From IMG/VR virus record IMGVR_UViG_3300009788_001588, positions 1-28,514 of that record: DNA of 28,514 nucleotides, one strand, 5' to 3'. Position numbers and translations under genes: made by a program. Source of the DNA: a virus. A model generated the notes under the pieces. The model was not told where the DNA came from. It made no database searches and worked only from the letters and a program-made list of their open reading frames with translations. Positions 1 to 6,591 of this stretch are shown in pieces. How positions within the stretch are numbered: the first letter of the stretch is position 1; every line of letters starts with the position of its first letter.

Positions 1-672
1 CGTAGCTACCACTATGCGCACACCCTACCATGGGAGTGGAAAGGGGCACAACTGCTACCTGGGGACTTCTTCATGGAGTACACCAAGAGGATCGCCACGC
101 TCATCGGAGAGTTTGAGAGAGAGATCGACGTCTTCTGTGACCCTGCGTACTACCAAGGTGCCATCCAGGCAGCGCAGATCGAACTGAAAGACGCGTTCAA
201 CGCAGCAGACTATCCGCCCGCACATGAAATCCGCAACCAATTCGGGGCCACGATCGACTACGACCCGGTACCAAGCGCAGGGGACTTCCGCGTAGACGTC
301 CACGCAGAGGAGATCGCCAAGCTGAAAGCTGCATGGACCGTCAGAGAGAAGGCGATCGCTCGCAACTGCACCGAGCACCTGTGGGGCAAGCTGAAAGGCT
401 TGATGGAGCACGCACAAGAGCGCCTGGACGACCCTGACAACGTCTTCCACGACACCCTGCCGCAGAACATCAAGGACTTCACGGATATCCTGGGCAAGAT
501 GAACATCGGCCAGGACTTCAACCTCGATGCGTTGGGCAAGGAAGCGGCCGTCATCGGCGACCTGGACCCACAGGCCCTGAGAGATGATCCGCAGGCCCGA
601 CAGGACGCAGCTGACCACAGCCAGTCGGTACTCGACAAGATCAAGAACCAGATGGGGGCATTCAATGACTAA
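1..672 (+). CDS. DUF3150-like protein, 5' end cut off by the window
   Basis: The reading frame is open from base 1, so the ATG at 73 is probably internal. The residues encoded before it (HTLPWEWKGAQLLP, then FMEY) resemble the HTLPW...dGyriLp...F pattern I recall for DUF3150 phage proteins, and no Shine-Dalgarno precedes 73. The rest is mostly helical, charged and soluble with no membrane segment. It overlaps the next gene, a zinc-peptidase/VWA protein, by 8 bases. DUF3150 and VWA-peptidase genes often sit beside a MoxR-type AAA+ ATPase gene, which would be expected just upstream of the window. The molecular function of DUF3150 is unknown. Family assignment is from motif memory and moderately sure. 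Confidence 0.75.
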   Translation, partial: RSYHYAHTLPWEWKGAQLLPGDFFMEYTKRIATLIGEFEREIDVFCDPAYYQGAIQAAQIELKDAFNAADYPPAHEIRNQFGATIDYDPVPSAGDFRVDVHAEEIAKLKAAWTVREKAIARNCTEHLWGKLKGLMEHAQERLDDPDNVFHDTLPQNIKDFTDILGKMNIGQDFNLDALGKEAAVIGDLDPQALRDDPQARQDAADHSQSVLDKIKNQMGAFND

Positions 673-2224
673 GGTGACATGGTCGGAGCAAGTTGGGCCG
701 CAGGAAACCATTGACCTAGACAATCCGCCAGTGATGGTGGACTATATGGGCAAGGCAACCGAAGATCCAGACTGTGCAATAGGCTGGTTCAACCCGGCAA
801 CCGGCAACGGCAAAGACTTCGACATTTGGACATTGAAGAAAATAAGAGGGGACACCAAGCCCCTACCGCATACGCAGGCCAATTACGATACGGCCAAGCA
901 TTGGCTCCTGCGTCACCACGCGTTCTACGGATCATTCCTGGTCTCGTTGGCGTGTGAGTGGATGTACGGCATACCCGTGGCAGCGACCGATGGCAGTCGC
1001 ATTCTGTACAACCCCGAAACGTGTGCTGACCTGACGCAGGCTGAGTGGCGTTTCCTAATGGCCCATGAGGTCATGCACGTCGCTCACCTGCACTCCTTCC
1101 GTAAGAGAGAAAGGAACCATAAACTATGGAACATCGCTACTGACATCACGATCAATGAACTGATCACGGAGGGGAAGAATTTCCAACCCGTGAAAGGTGC
1201 CCTCCTCCCCATTGACGATCCCAACACTGGGATGATGTGGGCCAAGTATGCCGGACAGAGTCCAGAATGGATCTACAAGGACCTGTACGACAATGCAGAG
1301 GTGGTTGACGGCGGACAACCAGATACCGGCGGCGGAAGCGATGGTGATAAGAAGGGCAACAGCACCGCTGGCGATGACGATACGACGGATGGCTCCGCAC
1401 AAGGCAAAGACCAAGCAGGCGACCAAACCGACGCTAACGGTAATCTGGACCCCGACAAGCTAGGTGACCGCGGACGAGCCGGTAACCAAGCTGGGACGGC
1501 GAAGCGACATGTAAAGATCGATTGGCTCCACGGGGATGTGCTGCCACCGTGTGACCTGACCGATGCCGAGCGTAATGCTGCGGCAACCAAGATCAAGCAA
1601 CTCGCTGCCAAGGCGGCCTATCACGCACAAGCGATGGGCAGCGATGAACAGCTAGCGAAAGACGTACTAGCTGGTACCGTGCCACCAGGTTCCTGGCAGA
1701 TGAAGCTCAGGAACTTCGTGTCATCAGTGGTTGAGAAAGACGACTACTCATGGGCTAAGCCCAATAGGCGATACGTGGACCAGGGCATCTACTATCCAAC
1801 CCTCACGGGAAACAAGCCACCGAAACTGATGGCAATCGTCATCGATATCAGTGTGTCCGTCAGCATCGACCAACTGAACAAGATGTGGGAAGAGGTAGCT
1901 GGGGTGATCGCAACGCACCCTAACCTGACCTTTGAAACCTTCTTCGTCAATACGCAGGTAATGGAGCGAAGGAAGATTGGCATAGCCGACCTGCCGTTGG
2001 AGTTTGATGTCAGAGGATGTGGGGGAACGTGTTTCAGACCCGCATTCGAAGTCATCGAAGAAGAGGGATTGGAAGTCTCAGGGTTGGTGTACTTCACAGA
2101 CATGGAGTGCTACTCATACGCACCTGAACCATGCTTCCCTGTGATCTGGTTGAATTTCGATCATCCGATTCACATGGGAGCAACAGAATATCCGCCCTAT
2201 GGCGAGGTGGTAAACATGATATGA
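665..2224 (+). CDS. Zinc-metallopeptidase-like / VWA-like protein (DUF2201 type)
   Basis: 519 aa from the ATG at 665; the frame is open further upstream, but that part lies inside the previous gene, and a G-rich Shine-Dalgarno (GGGGG) precedes 665. The N-terminal half has a zinc-binding HEVMH at residues 134-138, inside AHEVMHVAH. An acidic Gly/Asp/Thr-rich linker runs from about 218 to 278. The C-terminal part is VWA-like with a MIDAS set: DISVS at 394-398, a Thr in GGTCF near 454 and the Asp of TDME near 479. This domain order is that of DUF2201 proteins, which are thought to work with MoxR AAA+ ATPases as chaperone-like remodelling complexes. Peptidase activity is unproven; the role in a phage is inferred only. 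Confidence 0.85.
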   Translation: MTKVTWSEQVGPQETIDLDNPPVMVDYMGKATEDPDCAIGWFNPATGNGKDFDIWTLKKIRGDTKPLPHTQANYDTAKHWLLRHHAFYGSFLVSLACEWMYGIPVAATDGSRILYNPETCADLTQAEWRFLMAHEVMHVAHLHSFRKRERNHKLWNIATDITINELITEGKNFQPVKGALLPIDDPNTGMMWAKYAGQSPEWIYKDLYDNAEVVDGGQPDTGGGSDGDKKGNSTAGDDDTTDGSAQGKDQAGDQTDANGNLDPDKLGDRGRAGNQAGTAKRHVKIDWLHGDVLPPCDLTDAERNAAATKIKQLAAKAAYHAQAMGSDEQLAKDVLAGTVPPGSWQMKLRNFVSSVVEKDDYSWAKPNRRYVDQGIYYPTLTGNKPPKLMAIVIDISVSVSIDQLNKMWEEVAGVIATHPNLTFETFFVNTQVMERRKIGIADLPLEFDVRGCGGTCFRPAFEVIEEEGLEVSGLVYFTDMECYSYAPEPCFPVIWLNFDHPIHMGATEYPPYGEVVNMI

Positions 2225-2310
2225 GAGCACAATTAAGCCGTGATCTCTGGTCAGTATGGCCAATCCCGCTGACTTGTTTCTTGTGGATTGTGTACATGCT
2301 GTTCGGATAA
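2221..2310 (+). CDS. Candidate 29-aa membrane microprotein
   Basis: The ORF begins at ATG 2221, sharing ATGA with the stop of the VWA gene, and ends with TAA six bases before a strong terminator. It encodes a charged N-terminus (MRAQLSRD) followed by a hydrophobic, Trp-rich stretch (WPIPLTCFLWIVYMLFG) long enough for one membrane crossing. A GGTGG lies about 10 bases upstream. ATGA coupling, the fit to the terminator and a sensible hydrophobic profile argue for a real gene. Against it are the very small size and the weak ribosome binding site. No homolog is recognised. Confidence 0.45.
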   Translation: MRAQLSRDLWSVWPIPLTCFLWIVYMLFG

Positions 2311-2315
2311 CGACT

Positions 2316-2348
2316 CCCGGATGAGCTACGGCTTGTCCGGGTTTTTTT
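2316..2348 (+). terminator. Rho-independent terminator with UACG tetraloop
   Basis: An 11-bp stem (CCCGGA, two G-U wobbles, AGC) closes a C(UACG)G tetraloop, one of the unusually stable UNCG loops, and is followed by seven T. It ends the operon holding the DUF3150, VWA and microprotein ORFs. Confidence 0.92.
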
Positions 2349-2437
2349 ATGAGTGTGCGTTTGGATAAGAGCTTCACAGGGGGACTCTACTACGAATAGA
2401 GGTATGGAGAGCGCGGGAGGTAAGGTTGAGGACCGCC

Positions 2438-2467
2438 TTGACAGCGGGCGGCGATCTGTGCTATAAT
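2438..2467 (+). promoter_or_regulatory. Consensus sigma70 promoter
   Basis: Exact TTGACA (2438-2443) and exact TATAAT (2462-2467) are separated by 18 bp, one more than optimal. Transcription should start near 2474, about 25 bases before the ATG at 2499. It lies just after a strong terminator, so it opens a new unit. A near-perfect host promoter implies expression by unmodified host RNA polymerase, probably early in infection. Confidence 0.88.
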
Positions 2468-2498
2468 GCAATTGGACATCTGAAAGGAGTTGAGAACT

Positions 2499-2693
2499 AT
2501 GGAACTACGTAAATTGGAAGAGCGCCCCAGAGGGATGATGTGGGCGACGACAATTATGCCGCAGGATGCCGGGGGGTGGCACTGCACCAGGATGACCCAC
2601 GATCACGGAGGGGTGTATATCAAGAAACACAGGTGGCAAAACCACCGCAGGCAACCTTACCTGACCGAGTGGTACGAGCAGGTGGCGGCATGA
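2499..2693 (+). CDS. Small unknown protein, His/Trp/Arg-rich, probable early gene
   Basis: 64 aa. The start is ATG 2499 rather than the in-frame TTG at 2490, because AAAGGAG (2483-2489) sits 9 bases before it. The protein is basic and rich in His, Trp, Arg and Met (GGWHCTRMTHDHGG in the middle), with no membrane segment or known domain that I recognise. It is the first gene behind the consensus promoter and shares ATGA with the next gene. Position, size and promoter fit an early host-interaction gene, but that is inference only; no function can be assigned. Confidence 0.7.
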   Translation: MELRKLEERPRGMMWATTIMPQDAGGWHCTRMTHDHGGVYIKKHRWQNHRRQPYLTEWYEQVAA

Positions 2694-2977
2694 GCAGGTG
2701 GAAGCGAGCGCGGATCGCCCGTCAGTGGGATTGGCCGCAGTCGAACGGACGAGTGCCGTGGTTCATAGCTGCGTTGCGCTGGTTGGGATTCGACGAGGGG
2801 GTGTCAAGTCAGAAGGATCTCGACTTCGAACAGAGTGAGTTCAGTCGCAAGGCGTCCAAGGCAGAATACGACCTCATACTCTCCTGGTTCCACGCTACGG
2901 ATTCAGAAATTGCTGAGTTTCCGGCTGCCACACCAAATTCACCGTCCCAGTCGGACCATGACGATTCTTCTCAATGA
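2690..2977 (+). CDS. Small unknown protein, second gene of the promoter-driven pair
   Basis: 95 aa from ATG 2690, which shares ATGA with the stop of the preceding gene. The frame is open further upstream, but that region is inside the preceding gene. The N-terminus is basic and Trp-rich (MSRWKRARIARQW), the middle acidic, and the C-terminus is Ser/Asp-rich and looks disordered. The last 83 bases overlap the convergent dnaB-like gene tail to tail. Because the dnaB C-terminus there looks normal for its family, the end of this small protein may be the less constrained partner. No homolog is recognised. Confidence 0.6.
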   Translation: MSRWKRARIARQWDWPQSNGRVPWFIAALRWLGFDEGVSSQKDLDFEQSEFSRKASKAEYDLILSWFHATDSEIAEFPAATPNSPSQSDHDDSSQ

Positions 2978-4169
2978 GCAGTTGGGTTAGGCCGTTGGTG
3001 GTATCGACCTCCTGATAGTACCCCTTCCGATAGATCATAATCACCGAGTCAGCATCCTGTTCGATAGACCCTGATTCTCGTAGGTCCGAGAGTCGGGGTC
3101 TTTTGTCTGGGCGGCCCTCCACAGCTCGGTTCAGTTGGGACATCGCAACGATGGGGACATCCAGTTCTTTCGCCAGCACTTTGAGCCCTCGGGAGATGGC
3201 GGACACCTCTTCTTGACGGTTAGCGCTCTTGGACACTCCGCCCATCAGTTGTAGGTAATCGACGTAGATAATGTCCACGCCCTTCACGTTCTGTATCTCA
3301 CGCGCCTTAGAAGAGAGCTGGTCGATACTGACACCGCAACTGTCCTCGATGAGGAGAGGGAACTTGCCGATCGATCGCCGGGCCTCGTGTATCTCTCGCC
3401 ACTCACTCTGTCCCAGTGCTCCCACCTTGATCTTCTGGGCGGGGATCTCGGTCTCCGCGGTAAGCAGCCGAATAGCGACCTCTTCTGAGGACATCTCCAA
3501 CGAGAAGAATAGCACCTGCTTGTCGTCCGCAGCCAGCTGCTGGTGCGCCATGTTGATCGCTAAGGAGGTTTTCCCCATACCCGGACGAGCAGCGATAACG
3601 ACGAGGTTGCCCGGCCGCAACCCGGAGAGCTGGACATCCAGGCTGGTGTAGTGCGTGGGGATACCGGGGTCCCAGCCCTCGTCGAGTTGGTGACATAATT
3701 CGTCGATCGCTTGCTGAGCGGTTGTGATCCGCATGGACCCCTCCGCCATCGCCACGACCTCCTGCACCTGTTTGTGCATCTCCGTCATCAGCTGATCTGT
3801 CGTAAACGTGCCGTCAGGGATTCGCGCCATCGCCTTACCGGCGGAAACTACTCGACGGCGTACACCAGCCGATCGGACGCTATCCACATATGAATCAAAA
3901 TGACCCACAGCAGGCAGGTCGAGATCAAGAGAGCTGAGGTAGGCGACATCGCCAACAGAAGTGAGGTGACCTCGGGCGCCCAGAGCGTCCCGCAGCGTGA
4001 TAAGATCGATAGGTGTTTCAGAGCGCACCATCTCAACCATGATTTCGAAGATCTTCGCATTGGCTAGGCTCCCGAAGTGCTTGGGGGATATGCCTCCACC
4101 CAGGGCATCGTGCATTAGACTCGGCTGCTCCATGATGCAGGCAAGTACGGCTTTTTCTGTATCGCTAAT
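2895..4169 (-). CDS. dnaB: DnaB-family replicative DNA helicase
   Basis: Ring helicase that unwinds DNA at the fork. The N-terminal helical domain opens with SDTEKAVLACIME, matching the usual DnaB start. The C-terminal RecA-type ATPase has Walker A ARPGMGKTS (Lys near residue 200), FFSLEMSSEE, the Walker B region IIYVDYLQLM, the MSQLNRAVE segment and the diagnostic DLRESGSIEQDAD. The gene is 424 codons if it starts at the ATT at 4169-4167, which overlaps the upstream stop (ATTAG) and has GGAGG six bases before it. The only upstream standard start with open frame is GTG 4226, which has no Shine-Dalgarno and adds a non-DnaB-like leader; a TTG at 4202 is poorly spaced. It is the last gene of the - strand replication operon. 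Function is near certain, the start is not. Confidence 0.95.
   Translation of the reverse strand: MSDTEKAVLACIMEQPSLMHDALGGGISPKHFGSLANAKIFEIMVEMVRSETPIDLITLRDALGARGHLTSVGDVAYLSSLDLDLPAVGHFDSYVDSVRSAGVRRRVVSAGKAMARIPDGTFTTDQLMTEMHKQVQEVVAMAEGSMRITTAQQAIDELCHQLDEGWDPGIPTHYTSLDVQLSGLRPGNLVVIAARPGMGKTSLAINMAHQQLAADDKQVLFFSLEMSSEEVAIRLLTAETEIPAQKIKVGALGQSEWREIHEARRSIGKFPLLIEDSCGVSIDQLSSKAREIQNVKGVDIIYVDYLQLMGGVSKSANRQEEVSAISRGLKVLAKELDVPIVAMSQLNRAVEGRPDKRPRLSDLRESGSIEQDADSVIMIYRKGYYQEVDTTNGLTQLLIEKNRHGPTGTVNLVWQPETQQFLNP
3067..3104 (+). terminator. Candidate + strand terminator buried in the dnaB-like coding sequence
   Basis: A 14-bp stem (GACCCTGATTCTCG with CGAGAGTCGGGGTC, two G-T wobbles) with a 6-base loop is followed by TTTT. 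It lies 90 bases after the end of the small + strand gene pair, antisense to dnaB, where it would stop + strand transcripts. The site also encodes a conserved DnaB motif (RPRLSDLRESGSI), so the pairing could be partly fortuitous. Confidence 0.5.
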
Positions 4170-4380
4170 GGTGCACCTCCGACTTGTACTGATAGAAATC
4201 AAACTCCAACTGGAACCAGCGGTCACAGTCGAGGCAGATCCGCTCGTTGTAATACCCAGTCAGGACCTCGCCGTTCTGGATCACCTGGGCGGGGAATCTG
4301 ACGGTGACTCGGGCTTGGTCGTTGCAACACACGTCGCAGCGGGCTCCTGCCTCAGGAGGGCTAGGGCCTCCGCCGCCCAC
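4165..4380 (-). CDS. Small zinc-ribbon protein
   Basis: About 71 aa. Two CxxC pairs (CDVC near residue 16 and CLDC near residue 51), separated by a beta-rich segment, form a classic zinc ribbon, followed by an aromatic acidic tail. The frame is open far upstream, but that part is out of frame with the better supported 90-aa gene. I chose GTG 4380 because it keeps both CxxC pairs and has GGGAG nine bases before it; the exact start is uncertain. It overlaps the 90-aa gene by 100 bases and its TAG overlaps the proposed dnaB start. It may bind nucleic acid or a replication protein. Confidence 0.6.
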   Translation of the reverse strand: MGGGGPSPPEAGARCDVCCNDQARVTVRFPAQVIQNGEVLTGYYNERICLDCDRWFQLEFDFYQYKSEVHH

Positions 4381-4553
4381 TCCATCCCGCTCCCGTTGAT
4401 GATCATCGTCGCAATCAGTCCTCGCCTCCCGTATTTCATCCTCAGCTGAGAGCGCTCCTTTGGGGTCGCTCCCACTGCTATCAGCAGGCGCTCCGCAACA
4501 GCGTATTCCAGATCCTCCGCGATCCTTTGCTCGCTGACGTTCATTCGGGTCAT
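4281..4553 (-). CDS. Unknown small helical protein of the replication operon
   Basis: 90 aa, starting at ATG 4553, which shares ATGA with the stop of the upstream gene. It is mostly helical and charged (EQRIAEDLEYAVAERLLIAVG, then a basic RSQLRMKYGRRG) with a Ser/Pro-rich end. No membrane segment or catalytic motif is visible. A second Met three codons in (4544) is a possible alternative start. Its position between a ribbon-helix-helix-like protein and the helicase suggests a replication or regulatory accessory role; no homolog is recognised. Confidence 0.65.
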   Translation of the reverse strand: MTRMNVSEQRIAEDLEYAVAERLLIAVGATPKERSQLRMKYGRRGLIATMIINGSGMEWAAEALALLRQEPAATCVATTKPESPSDSPPR

Positions 4554-5224
4554 TCACTCTTCGCTCCCATCTTGGCAATGTACTTGTCCAGCTGCTTGTC
4601 AAGGGCAGCTGAGATGATTTCATGTACCTGCTCCTGAGTCTTAGCCTCTTGGATGAGGTCATAAGCCACGCTCTGCATGTCGGCATCCGCGAACTCTTTC
4701 AAGTCCTGCACCGCCTTGGGTTTGACGGTGCCGCGTAGATGTAGCTGGCGTGCTACCTCGGCCTTCTCCTCCGTGCTGTCGATGAGCGGCAGCATGCGGC
4801 CAATCATGGCCTCTGAGAGCAGTTGGTGTAGCCGGGGGGTATCGCCCTGCTGGACCTTCTGTTGCACCCAGGGGTCAAGCGGGGCCACGGACACGATGCC
4901 TATCAGGTCCGCGTCTGACACGCCCTTCTCCTGCGCGGCGCGTATGGTGCTGATGACGCTAGGCCAGAAGACACGGTGGTGATCATCGAAGACCTCTTGG
5001 TAGTGATCCACCAAGCGGTGATCGAAGTCGGTCGCCTTCCGTGCCTGCTTCTTACGCACCGCAGGCTTGGCAGCATACTCGCGCATGCGGGTGACACTGC
5101 TGCACAGCTCGATACACTCCCGCACCATGTCGGAGATGTTCAGCTCATTCGTCTTGCACAAGTCGTCGAGGTTCCACGCCTCGCTCTGACTCAGCTTCAC
5201 GGTGATCGTCTTTGGCTGATCCAT
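4550..5224 (-). CDS. Unknown protein with ribbon-helix-helix-like N-terminus
   Basis: 224 aa from ATG 5224, which overlaps the previous stop as TAATG; an ATG four codons upstream (5236) touches the AGAGG sequence directly and is less likely. Residues 1-40 (KTITVKLSQSEAW, then NISDMVRECIEL) have the beta strand plus two helices seen in ribbon-helix-helix DNA binders. The remaining 180 residues are helical and charged, with a basic patch (RKKQARKATDF) near 57-70. It could be an operon regulator or a replication accessory factor. The fold call is by pattern only. Confidence 0.65.
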   Translation of the reverse strand: MDQPKTITVKLSQSEAWNLDDLCKTNELNISDMVRECIELCSSVTRMREYAAKPAVRKKQARKATDFDHRLVDHYQEVFDDHHRVFWPSVISTIRAAQEKGVSDADLIGIVSVAPLDPWVQQKVQQGDTPRLHQLLSEAMIGRMLPLIDSTEEKAEVARQLHLRGTVKPKAVQDLKEFADADMQSVAYDLIQEAKTQEQVHEIISAALDKQLDKYIAKMGAKSE

Positions 5225-5628
5225 TATTGCAAGCATCCTCTCTGGTTGACCGTCTGCATGGGCCGCTCGGCGTCTTGAAGAAATTGATCTGTCATGATCT
5301 GACAGCTCTCATCCAGGATGGTTTTGAGTGCATCGAAATTGGTTTCACCCATGGGGAGAGCATACCGGCACGCACGCTGCCAGTCGCCCACCCGGATGGC
5401 GATACCAACCGACCTGTCGTAGTCGAAGCTTTCCACCATCACGTCCTGCGCCCAGGGCAGCTTCGCCTGCACGTATTGTTGAGCATTGCCCAGGCTGGCC
5501 ATGGCCGAGGAATAGCCACCGGGTTGAACGTTAGCTACGGTCTTATTCACCACTTCGGCCCACCACTTGTTCAGCTGGCTCTGCGCATCGGCCTTGGTCT
5601 GATGGGTTATGCTTTGAGGAAGCTCCAC
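5224..5628 (-). CDS. Unknown 134-aa protein of the replication operon
   Basis: The chosen start is GTG 5628, which has GGGAGG nine bases before it and overlaps the exonuclease stop by 22 bases. The frame is open farther upstream, but that region is inside the exonuclease in another frame. The protein is soluble, with a Trp/Lys-rich helix early (QLNKWWAEVVNKTVANV) and a later beta-rich part. The stop forms TAATG with the next gene. Gene order (exonuclease, this protein, RHH-like protein, helicase) suggests a recombination or replication partner of the exonuclease, such as an annealing or loading factor; no motif proves it. Confidence 0.6.
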   Translation of the reverse strand: MELPQSITHQTKADAQSQLNKWWAEVVNKTVANVQPGGYSSAMASLGNAQQYVQAKLPWAQDVMVESFDYDRSVGIAIRVGDWQRACRYALPMGETNFDALKTILDESCQIMTDQFLQDAERPMQTVNQRGCLQ

Positions 5629-6434
5629 TTGTTCGGACCTCCCATGATCCACTTGTAGGTATCGAGTAGCGTCAGAAACTGGCGGTAGTCGGCACTCAGA
5701 CCGTACCCAGTCAACTTGGAACTTATTCTCGCTTCGTCCCATAATTTGGCCTTTCCGTTGTTGATGTCCAGGTGGATGATGTCCCGCACAGTCTGCCCAT
5801 CGACAAAGGGCCAGTCCATCTCGTAGCTGAGAGCAGCTGCGTATGAAGAGAGTTGGAGTGCGGCCTCGGGCCAGATGCCCGACCCGGTCTTGAAGTCCAC
5901 GTAGTGGATGATGTCTAGGGCACTCTTCTGACGCCATGCAGCGTCGATGGTGCCGCAGTGCCCGTTCTCCCTATGGTATGTAATACGCTCTGACATCAAC
6001 CACTGGATGTCATCGGGTAGTCCTGCCACCCAGCCCTCAAACGCACGAAAGCCGTTCAAGACGTGGGGGTTGACCGGGTCTTTTGGATAGGGGTTGAGGC
6101 CCATGTAGTGGTTGATCGCCTCCTCACACAGGTTATGTACGAGGGTGCCGATATTGCCACGGCCTCCGGTGTACGTCTTGTGTGCCAGCTTGGCATTCTC
6201 CAAGATGGTCTCGCACTGCACCTCATCCAGGACCTCGCCGGGGGTCACCGCGTCGTACCAGTGCTCGGACGCCATGCGGGCTGCCCACCCTATGAGCTGT
6301 GGTTTCGCTAAGGCTTTCAGGACGCCCGTTGCATTGGGCAGGATGTCCTTGGGGTGACCGTCAAGCCAGTAGGTGTGATTCCGCGGATTGAAGCAGAGGA
6401 CCACTTCACCGCCGTATAAAGGTATTTTTTCCAT
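5607..6434 (-). CDS. RecB/Cas4-like PD-(D/E)XK exonuclease
   Basis: 275 aa from ATG 6434. The RecB-family nuclease motifs are in order: GTLVH (96-100), a Glu in SERITY (149), GTIDA (Asp164), VDFKTG (Asp180, Lys182) and QLSSY (194-198). This set defines the metal-dependent nuclease core of phage recombination exonucleases and Cas4-like proteins. It likely trims DNA ends for recombination-dependent replication. It is first in the - strand operon that ends with dnaB. The open frame extends upstream to about 6698 through low-complexity sequence that is not protein-like, so the ATG at 6434 is preferred although its Shine-Dalgarno (GGGG) is weak and close. Confidence 0.85.
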   Translation of the reverse strand: MEKIPLYGGEVVLCFNPRNHTYWLDGHPKDILPNATGVLKALAKPQLIGWAARMASEHWYDAVTPGEVLDEVQCETILENAKLAHKTYTGGRGNIGTLVHNLCEEAINHYMGLNPYPKDPVNPHVLNGFRAFEGWVAGLPDDIQWLMSERITYHRENGHCGTIDAAWRQKSALDIIHYVDFKTGSGIWPEAALQLSSYAAALSYEMDWPFVDGQTVRDIIHLDINNGKAKLWDEARISSKLTGYGLSADYRQFLTLLDTYKWIMGGPNKWSFLKA

Positions 6435-6444
6435 GCCCCATCGT

Positions 6445-6479
6445 AGCACGCGTAGCGTGGTGGTTGAAACCCGCGTGCT
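6445..6479. repeat. 8-bp perfect inverted repeat upstream of the exonuclease gene
   Basis: AGCACGCG (6445-6452) and CGCGTGCT (6472-6479) are exact reverse complements with a 19-base spacer. An alternative inner hairpin, CACGC-GTA-GCGTG, shares its left arm. It sits 11 bases before the exonuclease start, where it could be an operator, an mRNA leader hairpin or an origin element. Confidence 0.65.
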
Positions 6480-6492
6480 CAGCGGGAGAGAA

Positions 6493-6532
6493 GGGGGGAG
6501 GGGAGAGGGGGTCGGGGGAGCGGGGTAGGGGG
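6493..6532 (+). other. Putative G-quadruplex tract (six G runs)
   Basis: Six runs of four to six G are separated by loops of 1-3 bases (A, AGA, TC, AGC, TA), which meets the usual criteria for a very stable G-quadruplex on the + strand. The - strand is a C-rich, G-poor pyrimidine tract, so the leader RNA of the exonuclease operon could also act as an i-motif or Rho-loading (rut-like) element. Confidence 0.75.
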
Positions 6533-6591
6533 TTGAGAGGGGAATAAAACGACACTGTCTTCCTGTTATATATATATAGAAGGAGTTCATC

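Larger units (their letters stand above)
6435..6591. promoter_or_regulatory. Divergent control region, candidate replication origin
   Basis: This 157-base gap separates the - strand replication operon from the + strand gene block and is the only divergent junction in the window. It holds, in order, an inverted repeat, a 40-base G-run tract and a (TA)6 tract. No good TTGACA/TATAAT pair is seen for either direction. Strong composition bias, a secondary structure and an AT-rich element next to replication genes fit an origin, a regulatory hub, or both. This is inference. Confidence 0.5.

Noticed and set aside
584-664. Upstream extension of the VWA gene to 584
   Set aside because: Basic, Ser/Thr/Arg-rich filler inside the previous gene; the ATG at 665 has a better ribosome binding site and the usual 8-base overlap.
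55-723. 222-aa antisense ORF opposite the first two genes
   Set aside because: No ribosome binding site, no protein-like pattern; it mirrors the DUF3150-like and VWA genes on the + strand.
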